From DATEDA01 sp963789885 (GTDB lineage: Bacteria; Pseudomonadota; Gammaproteobacteria; Burkholderiales; SG8-39), in the NCBI GenBank assembly GCA_963789885.1, contig CAWBNB010000021.1:252864-316863 (forward strand): a stretch of DNA of 64,000 bases. The letters are read 5' to 3'. The translations under genes were made by a program, and so were the position numbers. This document shows positions 47,344 through 54,855 of the stretch, piece by piece. The notes under the pieces are model-generated. The model saw only the letters and a program-made list of their open reading frames with translations, had not been told where the DNA came from and searched no databases. Each line of letters begins with the position of its first letter. Position 1 is the stretch's first letter.

Positions 47344-48614
47344 ATGGCGCGCATCGTCGTCACCGGAACCGGCGCGATCTGCGGCGCCGGCAAGACGCCG
47401 GCCGAGATCCTCGAAGCGGTGCGCGCCGGCCGGTCGGCGATCGCCCCGATCGGGCAGTGGGATGCGTCGAGCTGGCCGGTGCGGTCGGCGGCCGAGGTCG
47501 CCGACTTCAATCCCAATGCGCTGCTGAACGACCGGAAGCTCTTCAAGCTCATCCGGCGCACCGACGCGTTCGGAATCTACGCGGCAGGGCAGGCGATCGA
47601 TGCGGCCGGGCTGACGTCGTACCGGGACGGGCTCGATCCCGAATCGGCCGCGCGCTTCAACGACGCGAACCGGCATCTACGTCGGTTCCGGCGGCGGGGC
47701 CTATCAGAACCAGTACGACTTCTTTCCGCTGCTCGCCGCCGCGGCCGGGAGCCTGCCGGCCTTCGGGCGCGAGCTGGGCGCGACGGTGAACCCGATGTGG
47801 CTGCTGCGGTCGCTCCCGAACAACGTGCTCTGCCACGTCGGCATCCGGCACGGGCTGAAGGGCCCGAACGCCTGCATCACCAATCACAGCATCAGCGGCG
47901 CGCTCGCGATCATCGAAGCGGCGCAGGCGCTCCGCACCGGCGAGTGCGAGCGCGCCGTCGCGGCGGGCCACGACGCGTCAGATCGAACCGCAGACGGTGC
48001 TCTACTACCACGGCGTCGGCCTGCTGACCGAGGACGCGTTGCGGCCGTTCGACGCCGATCGCAGCGGCAGCGCGATGGGCGAGGGCGCCGCGGCGCTCGT
48101 CCTCGAGACCGAGAGCGCGGCGGCGGCGCGCGGCGCCGCGGTGCTCGGCGAGATCCTCGGCAGCGGCTGCGCGAGCGAAGGCGAGGGGCTGCTGCCGATC
48201 CGCGACGACGGCGACGGGCTCGCGCGGGCCATCGCACTCGCGCTCGACGACTCGGGGCTGCGCGCCGCCGACGTCGGGATGATCGTCGCGCACGGCAACG
48301 GCACGCGGTCCGGCGATGCGTCGGAAGCCCGCGCGCTGCGCGAGGTCTTCGGTGCGGCGCCGCCGCCCGTCACCGCCTTCAAGTGGGCGTTCGGGCACCT
48401 CCTCGCGGCGTCCGGAATCATCGAGACGGTGCTGGCGCTCGCCGCATTGCGCGAACGGACGGTTCCGGGCATCGCCGCGCTGCGGCGGCTCGACCCGGCG
48501 TGCGCGGGGCTGCCGGTGTCGCCGTCGGCGCAATCGCCGCGGAGCGATGTCGCGCTGGTGCTCTCCCGCGGCTTCGGCGGGACCAACGCCGCGCTGGCCG
48601 TCCGCGCCGCCTGA
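47344..48614 (+). CDS. Beta-ketoacyl-ACP synthase 2, divergent (frameshifted)
   Basis: Second ketosynthase, clearly different from the first. N-terminus ARIVVTGTGAICGAGKTPAE; active-site region PNACITNHSISGALAIIEAA keeps a Cys (codon 47873) but with an unusual CITNHS context instead of CASS/CASG. The first His is in IVAHGNGTRSGD and the second in FKWAFGHLLAASGIIET, both present, so catalysis is possible. Frames change near 47668 (to RTGIYVGSGGGAYQNQYDF) and near 47978 (to YYHGVGLLTEDALRPFDAD). It resembles the second, often chain-length or chain-initiation related, ketosynthases of specialised type II systems such as aryl polyene clusters. Located 15 bases after ketosynthase 1. Confidence 0.84.
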
Positions 48615-48619
48615 CGGCG

Positions 48620-49888
48620 ATGACGGACGCCGCCGGCGCTGCGAGCCGCTGCGGCATCGACACGGTGGAGATCGCGCGCGTGGAGCGACTGCTGCGCGAA
48701 ACGCCGGCGGCCGATCTCGCGCAGCTCTTCTCGCTGGACGAGCTGCGCGAAGCGGGCGACGGGCCCGGCCGGGCGGCGACCCTCGCGGCGCGCTTTGCCG
48801 CGAAGGAAGCCTGCCTCAAGCTCTTTCCGCGGGAGACTGCGCTCGGCAGGATCGGACAGGCGGATTTCGCCGTGGTACGCGACGGCTACGGGGCACCTCG
48901 CGTCGTCTGCAGTCCGGCCGCGGCCGACGTTCTCGGCCGCAATCGCGTGCGCGCAATCGCGCTGTCGCTCACGCACGACCGCACGAGCGCCTCCGCGGTC
49001 GCCCTCGCCGAACCGGCGCATGCCGCCGTTCCGTCCTCGGGCAGGCTGCTCTATCACCTGCTGCCGTTCCGGCGCGGCGTCATCCTCGACAATCTGCGGC
49101 GCGTCTACGGCGATACCGTGCCGGAGGAGGAAATCACCCGGCTCGCGCAGGCCCACTACGCGCACCTCGGCCGGCTCGCGATCGAGTTTCTCCGGTTCCC
49201 GTTCGTGCCGGCGGCGCGGCGCGCGGCGATGGCGCGCGTGGAGAACGTCGAGGCGCTGCTCGCCGCGCACGCTCAGGGCAAGGGCGTCCTCGTGCTCACG
49301 GGCCACTTCGGGAACTTCGAAGTGGCGACCGCGGCCGGGCTGGCGAGCTACCCGCAGGCGTACGGCCGGTTCTACTTCGTTCGACGGCCGTTCAAGCCGC
49401 ACTGGCTGGACAACCTGGTCACGCGCCGGTTCGTGCGGGCGGGGTTCGGCGTCCTGCCGAAGCGCGGCGGCCTCGAGGCCATCCTCGACCGGCTGGCAGC
49501 CGGCGACCTGATCGTGTTCCCGTTCGACCAGCACGCCGGGAGGAAGGACGGCGTCGTGGTCGAGTTCTTCGGCCATCCGGCCGGAACCTTCCGCAGCCTC
49601 GCGATCCTCGCGCTCAACACCGGCGCACCGGTGGTGCCGGCCGCGAGCTGGCGCGAGCCCGACGGCCGGCACGTGCTGCGCTTCGAGGAGCCGCTCGCGG
49701 TGATCGAATCGGACGACGTGAACGAGGCGATCCGGCGCAACACGCGCGCGTACAACGCGGCGCTCGAACGCCTGATCCTGCGCCATCCGGAGCAATGGTG
49801 GTGGGTGCATCGCCGGTGGAAGGTGGCGCCCGCCTCCACGATGGGCACGGAGCACGCCTCGAGGCACAACCTGGGCCAACGGTTGTAA
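48620..49888 (+). CDS. Fused AcpS-type phosphopantetheinyl transferase and LpxL/HtrB-type acyltransferase
   Basis: One clean 422-residue frame holds two enzymes. Residues about 8-130 are AcpS-like: CGIDTVEIARVERL with metal-binding Asp14, RFAAKEACLKLF with Glu63, and LSLTHDRTSASAVALAE. This domain would attach phosphopantetheine to the ACP. After a ten-residue linker (about 131-140), residues 141-410 are an LpxL-type lysophospholipid/lipid A acyltransferase: RLLYHLLPFRRGVILDNLRR, the HX4E catalytic motif His229-Glu234 in TGHFGNFE, VFPFDQHAGRKDGV and HPEQWWWVHRRWK. The usual N-terminal membrane helix of LpxL is missing, replaced by AcpS. No internal start or stop lies at the junction. It ends the operon. 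Product acyl acceptor unknown. Confidence 0.9.
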   Translation: MTDAAGAASRCGIDTVEIARVERLLRETPAADLAQLFSLDELREAGDGPGRAATLAARFAAKEACLKLFPRETALGRIGQADFAVVRDGYGAPRVVCSPAAADVLGRNRVRAIALSLTHDRTSASAVALAEPAHAAVPSSGRLLYHLLPFRRGVILDNLRRVYGDTVPEEEITRLAQAHYAHLGRLAIEFLRFPFVPAARRAAMARVENVEALLAAHAQGKGVLVLTGHFGNFEVATAAGLASYPQAYGRFYFVRRPFKPHWLDNLVTRRFVRAGFGVLPKRGGLEAILDRLAAGDLIVFPFDQHAGRKDGVVVEFFGHPAGTFRSLAILALNTGAPVVPAASWREPDGRHVLRFEEPLAVIESDDVNEAIRRNTRAYNAALERLILRHPEQWWWVHRRWKVAPASTMGTEHASRHNLGQRL

Positions 49889-50041
49889 ATCGGCTCGACA
49901 CTGCCGGCGGCGGGCAGGCGGATGTCGATGCCGATGTGTGACCGAAGGCCGTTATGTCCACTCCGTCACGCGAGCGGTCATTTGATTTTGGCTTACTATG
50001 GAAAATGTCACAGTGGTAGAGAACCGGTTTCGAAGCTGTCC

Positions 50042-51193
50042 ATGCCTCACCAGTGCCCGTTCTGCGAGCGCGTTAACCCGTCGGACGCAAAGTTCTGCAA
50101 CGCCTGCGGCGCCCCCCTGCACCTGATGCCGTGCCCGCAGTGCGGGGCGGTAAACGACGCTACCGCGACAACGTGCCATCAGTGTGCAGCGCCGCTCCCC
50201 GGGGCCGGGAAGAGCGCGTCCTCGCCGTCGTCGCCCGGCAGCCAACCGACCCGTACCGGCGCCGCCGCCGGTCCGAACTCGCTGCCGGAAGCTGAAGCGC
50301 TCGATCGCGACGCCAAGGTTTTTGCCACGCTGCAGGAGCTGCGCCAGCTTCTCGCTCAAACCGAGTCTGCGGCCGGAGGGCGGGTTTCCGACTGGGCCAA
50401 TCCAGGCACCTCGCCCGCGTCGGCGGGTGATGCCGCCAAAGCTATCACCCCGCGGCTGGACGGCGTGACGTCCTACCCAGCCCCGGCGGTGAGCCTGGCA
50501 TCCGAACCTCAGCCTTTGGCGCGGCGGGTCGTGCTGCCGCGTCGCGCGGTGATCGTCACCGCAGTGGTGCTCCTCGCTGCCGCCTTCGCCTATCTCGCTT
50601 CCGGCCAGCGTCAGACGGCAGATGTCCCGCAGACGCCCGCCGCGGCGGGCGAAGTCAGGGGGAGCGGAGAGGCTGCCGAGGCGGGCTCTCGCGCGAACCT
50701 CGCCACGGCGCCCGAAGCGGCACCGGCTTCCTCTGCCCCGACCGCTGTCCCGATCGTGACGCCCGGTGTCGCGCCGCGCCCGCAGCCGCCAGCGGCTGCG
50801 AGCGTCGCGCCGGGCACCGTGCCGCCCCCGCCGGCTGCGAGCGTCGCGCCGGGCACCGTCCCGCCCCCGCCGGCTGCGAACGTCGCGCCGGGCACCGTGC
50901 CGTCCCCGCCGGCTGCGAGCGTCACGCCCGGCACCGTCCCGCCCCCGCCGGCTGCGAGAGCCGCGCCTGCGCAGCAGGTGAACGCGACCCGCACCGGATC
51001 GATCGTGCAGCGTGAAGGCCAGGGGAGCGGGGCCACATCAGCCGTACCTGCCGCAGCGGCGAGCGCGCGGCCGCGCGCGCCCGAGACCGGCACCGGGATC
51101 GAGCGGCCTGCGCCGCCCCGGATCGGGCCGTGCACGGACGCGGTCGCGGCGCTCGGGCTTTGCACGCGGGAATCGACTCAGCGGAGGGAATAG
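50042..51193 (+). CDS. Double zinc-ribbon membrane protein with proline-rich repeats
   Basis: 383 residues. The N-terminus has two zinc ribbons with eight cysteines: CPFCERVNPSDAKFCNACG and CPQCGAVNDATATTCHQCA. After a low-complexity linker and a helix (LDRDAKVFATLQELRQLLAQ) comes one transmembrane segment (VVLPRRAVIVTAVVLLAAAF, near residue 165). The C-terminal half is proline/alanine-rich, with four 13-residue repeats, and ends in an RIGPCTDAVAALGLCTRES tail. Its Cys...LGLC tail matches that of the next gene's product. An AT-richer stretch at 49978-50010 upstream probably contains its promoter. Function unknown; ribbon inside, proline-rich region outside is a guess. Confidence 0.75.
   Translation: MPHQCPFCERVNPSDAKFCNACGAPLHLMPCPQCGAVNDATATTCHQCAAPLPGAGKSASSPSSPGSQPTRTGAAAGPNSLPEAEALDRDAKVFATLQELRQLLAQTESAAGGRVSDWANPGTSPASAGDAAKAITPRLDGVTSYPAPAVSLASEPQPLARRVVLPRRAVIVTAVVLLAAAFAYLASGQRQTADVPQTPAAAGEVRGSGEAAEAGSRANLATAPEAAPASSAPTAVPIVTPGVAPRPQPPAAASVAPGTVPPPPAASVAPGTVPPPPAANVAPGTVPSPPAASVTPGTVPPPPAARAAPAQQVNATRTGSIVQREGQGSGATSAVPAAAASARPRAPETGTGIERPAPPRIGPCTDAVAALGLCTRESTQRRE
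50794..50949 (+). repeat. Four tandem copies of a 39-base coding repeat
   Basis: Units start at 50794, 50833, 50872 and 50911, exactly 39 bases apart, with a partial fifth at 50950. Each encodes AASVAPGTVPPPP or a one- or two-residue variant. Differences between units are single bases, so the expansion is fairly recent. Confidence 0.9.
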
Positions 51194-51194
51194 C

Positions 51195-52247
51195 ATGGGG
51201 TGGAAGAGCATCGGGGCGCTCGCTGCGGCGCTGTGCCTTGGCGGCGGAGCCGCGCACGCGGCATCGGTGGCGTACAAGATCGTCACCGCATCGGAGCGGG
51301 GTACCTACTACGCGATCGGAAACGATCTCGCCAAGTTCGTCGCCCCCGCGGCGGACATCGACCTCGAGGTCCTGCCGACGGCGGGATCGGCCGAGAACAT
51401 CCGGCTGCTGCGCTACGAGCCGGGCGTCAAGTTCGCGATCGTCCAGGCCGACGTCTACCAGGCCTTCATCGACCGGGCGGGCACCGGCAACGCGGAAGCG
51501 GGCACGATCATCCGGCCGTTGCGCGTCATCCTCCCGCTCTACAACACCGAGATCCATTACATCGTCAGGGCGGACTCGGAGCTCAACTACCTGCACGACA
51601 TCAGGAATGCCAAGATCAACGGCGGCCTTCTCGGCAGCGGCGCGGCGCTCATCACGCATACGCTCTACCGCATGATGTTCAACGGCCCGATCCCCGAGGC
51701 GAACGCGAGCTTCCTCTCGAACGAGGAGGCGCTCGTCAAGCTGATCGGCGACAAGTCGGTGGACGTGGTGGTCGTGGCCGCGGGGCAGCCGGCGCCCCTG
51801 ATCGCCAACATGAAACCCGAGGCGCAGAAGTTCATCAAGCTGCTGAAGTTCGACCCGAATAACCCGCTGAGCAAGCCCGCGCTCGCGACCTATACCTACT
51901 CGACCGTCCACGCGAAGAGTTATCCGAACCTGCTCACCGAGGACTTCACGACGATCGCGGTGGGGGCGTTTCTGGTGACCTACGACTACAACATGAAATA
52001 CACGGTCGACTCGCTCAGCCGCTTCGGCCGGTCGCTGTGCGAGAACTTCTCGAAGCTGCAGGCCGAAGGCCATCCCAAGTGGAAGGAAGTCAGCCTGACC
52101 CTGCCGGAGCTCAGCACCGGCTGGACCTATTACCCGGCCACCACGCGCGAGATCCGCAACTGCGTCGCCGGAAAACCGAAAGCGCGGGCAACAAGGCCGG
52201 GGAAGGTCTGCTCGGCGGAAGAGCGGATCCTGGGGCTCTGCAACTGA
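51195..52247 (+). CDS. TAXI-family (TRAP-associated) periplasmic solute-binding protein
   Basis: 350 residues. A signal peptide ends near AHAAS (LAAALCLGGGAAHAASVAYK). The mature protein shows TAXI features: IVTASERGTYYAIGNDLAKF, EVLPTAGSAENIRLLR, VKFAIVQADVYQAF and LPLYNTEIHYIVR. TAXI proteins usually work with a fused TRAP permease; none is adjacent here. The C-terminus adds RPGKVCSAEERILGLCN, a Cys...LGLC tail shared with the zinc-ribbon protein just upstream and absent from ordinary TAXI proteins. The ATG at 51195 lies two bases after the preceding stop, with GGAGGGAA upstream. Ligand unknown. Confidence 0.85.
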   Translation: MGWKSIGALAAALCLGGGAAHAASVAYKIVTASERGTYYAIGNDLAKFVAPAADIDLEVLPTAGSAENIRLLRYEPGVKFAIVQADVYQAFIDRAGTGNAEAGTIIRPLRVILPLYNTEIHYIVRADSELNYLHDIRNAKINGGLLGSGAALITHTLYRMMFNGPIPEANASFLSNEEALVKLIGDKSVDVVVVAAGQPAPLIANMKPEAQKFIKLLKFDPNNPLSKPALATYTYSTVHAKSYPNLLTEDFTTIAVGAFLVTYDYNMKYTVDSLSRFGRSLCENFSKLQAEGHPKWKEVSLTLPELSTGWTYYPATTREIRNCVAGKPKARATRPGKVCSAEERILGLCN

Positions 52248-53377
52248 CCTTCCCGACCGCCACTGCGGGCTCCTGGGGCGTCCTCGCGGCGCGTGTCGCC
52301 TTCGGGCTGGTTGCCGCCATCGTCGCATCTGAGGCGGCGGCGCAGCGGCTCCCCGTGGATCGCATTCGCGTGCCGCCGGGATTCGAGATCAGCGTGTTCG
52401 CGGCGGACGTCCCGAGCGCGCGCTCGCTCGCGCACGGCAAGGGGCCGGTCGTATTCGTCGGGACGCGCGGTGGGGCCGTGTACGCGGTGCGGTACGGCGG
52501 CGGTCGTGCGACCCAGGTCCTCACCATCGCGTCGGGCCTGGCAATGCCGAACGGCGTGGCGGTGCGCGACGGCGCGCTGTACGTCGCTGAGGTGAACCGG
52601 ATCCTGCGGTTCGACGACATCGAATCGCAGCTCGACAACCCGCCCCGCCCCGCGGTCGTCAGCGATCGATTCCCCACTGATCGGCACCACGGCTGGAAGT
52701 TCATCCGGTTCGGTCCCGACGGCTGGCTCTACGTCCCGGTCGGGGCGCCGTGCAACGTCTGCGAGCCGGATCCGGATCGGTACGCGCTCATCTCCCGTAT
52801 CCGGCCCGACGGCTCGGGCTACGAGCCGTTTGCGCGCGGCGTCCGGAACTCGGTCGGCTTCGACTGGCACCCGGAGACGAAGGAGCTGTGGTTTACCGAC
52901 AACGGTCGCGACATGCTCGGCGACGATCTGCCGAACGACGAGCTCAACCGTGCGGCGAAGGCGGGCGAACATTTCGGCTTTCCGTACTGCCACCAGGGCG
53001 ACACGCCGGACCCGGAGTTCGGCAACCGGCGGCGGTGCAGCGAGTCGGTTCCGCCGGTGGCGAATCTCGGGCCGCACGTGGCGGCGCTCGGGATGCGCTT
53101 CTACACCGGCAACCAGTTCCCGCCCGAGTACCGGAACTCGATCTTCGTCGCCGAGCACGGTTCGTGGAACCGCTCGAAGCGGATCGGCTACCGCGTCGCA
53201 CGGGTCGTGGTCGAGGGCGGCAAGGCGGTGAAGCAGGAGATCTTCGCTGAGGGCTGGCTCGATAACGGCCGGGTGTGGGGCCGGCCGGTCGACGTCGAAG
53301 TGATGCCCGACGGCTCGCTCCTCGTGTCGGACGACCAGGCCGGCGCGATCTACCGGATCAGCTACCGCGGCAAGTGA
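52244..53377 (+). CDS. Sorbosone/glucose dehydrogenase-like beta-propeller (putative PQQ-type), exported
   Basis: About 377 residues of a six-bladed propeller related to soluble glucose/L-sorbosone dehydrogenases. Features: LPVDRIRVPPGFEISVFAAD, GLAMPNGVAVRDGALYVAEV, DRHHGWKFIRFGPDGWLYVP, ARGVRNSVGFDWHPETKELW, FTDNGRDMLGDDLPNDELNR and the end VDVEVMPDGSLLVSDDQAG. A signal-like stretch (VLAARVAFGLVAAIVASEAAA) precedes it. The frame has no ATG, GTG or TTG before this segment; the CTG at 52244 overlaps the previous stop (CTGA), so the start is doubtful and an N-terminal indel is possible. PQQ binding and substrate are unproven. Confidence 0.75.
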   Translation: MTFPTATAGSWGVLAARVAFGLVAAIVASEAAAQRLPVDRIRVPPGFEISVFAADVPSARSLAHGKGPVVFVGTRGGAVYAVRYGGGRATQVLTIASGLAMPNGVAVRDGALYVAEVNRILRFDDIESQLDNPPRPAVVSDRFPTDRHHGWKFIRFGPDGWLYVPVGAPCNVCEPDPDRYALISRIRPDGSGYEPFARGVRNSVGFDWHPETKELWFTDNGRDMLGDDLPNDELNRAAKAGEHFGFPYCHQGDTPDPEFGNRRRCSESVPPVANLGPHVAALGMRFYTGNQFPPEYRNSIFVAEHGSWNRSKRIGYRVARVVVEGGKAVKQEIFAEGWLDNGRVWGRPVDVEVMPDGSLLVSDDQAGAIYRISYRGK

Positions 53378-53445
53378 GATTCCTCATCGTTTAGCCTCCA
53401 CGCAGCGACCAACCCGGGATCAGTCGTCCCGCGCGGTCCCGAAGG

Positions 53446-54090
53446 TTGTCCGATCCCATGCACGAAGCGGATATCTACCTCAAGCAGAACTTCGGCAATC
53501 GCATCGGCTTCGGTTGCAAGGCGGCGCTCGTCGTCGTCGACTTCACGGTCGGCTTCAACGACCCGGCCCTTTTCGGCGGCGGCAACATCGATGCGGCGGT
53601 GAAGCAAACCGTCGGTCTGCTCGACTTCTTTCGTCAAGCGGGACTGCCGGTCGCGTTCACTCGCGTGGTGTACGCCGAGGACGGCTCGGACGCGGGCGTG
53701 TTTTGCATGAAGGTGCCGAGCTTGCGCACGCTTACGGAGAATCACCCCGCCGGCCAGATCGTGCCCGAGCTTGCGCCGCGTGCGGGCGAGCTGATGGTGC
53801 GCAAGACCCAAGCCTCGGCGTTTTTCGGCACGGGGCTCGCGCCGTGGCTCGTGCAGCAGGGCTGCGACACCGTGGTCGTAGCCGGATGCACCACTTCCGG
53901 ATGCGTGCGAGCCAGCGTGATCGATGCGATCAGCCATAACTTCCGGCCGATCCTCGCGCGCGACTGTGTCGGTGACCGTGCGCTCGGCCCGCACGACGCG
54001 AGCCTCTTTGACATGGGGCAGAAGTATGCCGACCTGCTCGGGCGCGATGAGATCGTGGCCCAGCTCGCGCGCCTAGCGCGAGCCGCGTAG
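53446..54090 (+). CDS. Isochorismatase-like cysteine amidohydrolase
   Basis: A 214-residue hydrolase of the isochorismatase superfamily, most like N-carbamoylsarcosine amidase and maleamate amidohydrolase. The catalytic triad is visible: Asp in AALVVVDFTVGFND, Lys in LMVRKTQASAFFGTGLA, and Cys in VAGCTTSGCVRASVIDA. FGNRIGFGCKAALVVVD is typical of this subgroup. The start could be TTG at 53446 (MSDPMHEADIY) or ATG at 53458. It probably cleaves a C-N bond in a small amide or carbamoyl compound, fitting the aromatic/amide catabolic genes to its right. Exact substrate unknown. Confidence 0.82.
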   Translation: MSDPMHEADIYLKQNFGNRIGFGCKAALVVVDFTVGFNDPALFGGGNIDAAVKQTVGLLDFFRQAGLPVAFTRVVYAEDGSDAGVFCMKVPSLRTLTENHPAGQIVPELAPRAGELMVRKTQASAFFGTGLAPWLVQQGCDTVVVAGCTTSGCVRASVIDAISHNFRPILARDCVGDRALGPHDASLFDMGQKYADLLGRDEIVAQLARLARAA

Positions 54091-54111
54091 CCGCCGCCTC
54101 TAGTTTGGTGC

Positions 54112-54131
54112 CTGGGGAGACTCTTCCCCAG
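54112..54131. terminator. Hairpin after the amidohydrolase gene
   Basis: CTGGGGA-GACTCT-TCCCCAG, a seven-base stem with a six-base loop, 22 bases after the stop codon. No T-run follows, so it may be an RNA-stabilising or factor-dependent end rather than a simple terminator. Confidence 0.45.
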
Positions 54132-54138
54132 CTCGTCC

Positions 54139-54168
54139 TTGACCCTAGAAAAAAATGCGAAGTACACT
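54139..54168 (+). promoter_or_regulatory. Candidate promoter for the reductase remnant and Rieske dioxygenase genes
   Basis: TTGACC at 54139 and TACACT at 54163 with an 18-base spacer containing a run of seven A. The local base composition is markedly more A/T than the surroundings, which supports a promoter. It points toward the dioxygenase genes. Confidence 0.45.
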
Positions 54169-54332
54169 GATCAAATGGGCCGGCACGAGGGGTCGGGGGT
54201 CGCGGGCGCCGATTCGCTGGGGCGAGGACGCGGCGATGGCGGTGGTGTTGGGCGAGCGACCGATCGCACTATCCCGCAGTGGCGGCAGATTCTAGGCGCC
54301 GCATAACGTCTGCACCCATCAGTACGCGTACG

Positions 54333-54855
54333 TTGACATCGACGAGTGAGCGTGTCGTGATCGTGGGCGCCGGACAGGCCGGCGGTCGTGCCGCCGAGGC
54401 GCTGCGCGCGTCCGGCCGCCCGGGCGAGATCGTTCTCCTCGGCGATGAGCGCCATGAGCCGTATGAGCGGCCGCGGCTTTCCAAGAGCGTGCTGCTGGGG
54501 AGGAAACCCGGGGCGGCCGCCTGCATACATCCGCGCGCGTGGTACGCCGCGCACGCCATTGCGCTGCGCGCGCGCTCGCGCGTCGAGGCGATCGCGCCGA
54601 AGAGCCAGGCGGTCATCACCGCCGACGGGCAGCGCCTGGAGTATTCCAAGCTGCTGGCGGGGCGAGCGCCTGGCGTTCGGGCTCGTCGCGGACCGCCTAC
54701 GCCTCGCCGTCGGGTTTAACATGGGCGGCGAGATCCGCTCGGCACGGCGCCCGATCGAGGCGCGCGCGCCGCTTTCAGCCAAACGTCTGGCCGACGGCGC
54801 GGTCAGGCTCAAGGACCTTCTCACGGAGGCGACATGTTCAGCGTCAATACCGTAG
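54333..54855 (+). pseudogene. Ferredoxin reductase (FAD-dependent) with large internal deletion
   Basis: The first part reads SERVVIVGAGQAGGRAAEAL, the FAD GxGxxG motif, then EPYERPRLSKSVLLGRK and about 105 residues of a rhodocoxin/putidaredoxin-reductase-type protein ending at EYSKLLAG. The next frame then gives the protein's last 55 or so residues: LVADRLRLAVGFNMGGEI, ARRPIEARAPLS and AVRLKDLL. A normal member has about 400 residues, so the NAD-binding middle is missing and the ends are out of frame. It is almost certainly inactive. The remnant overlaps the start of the Rieske alpha gene, whose ribosome-binding site lies inside it. Confidence 0.82.

Noticed and set aside
39077..49888. Calling the lipid operon an aryl polyene cluster
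   Set aside because: Glycosyltransferase, exporter, LolA-type carrier and ammonia-lyase are absent, and a FabL-like enoyl reductase argues against a polyene product.
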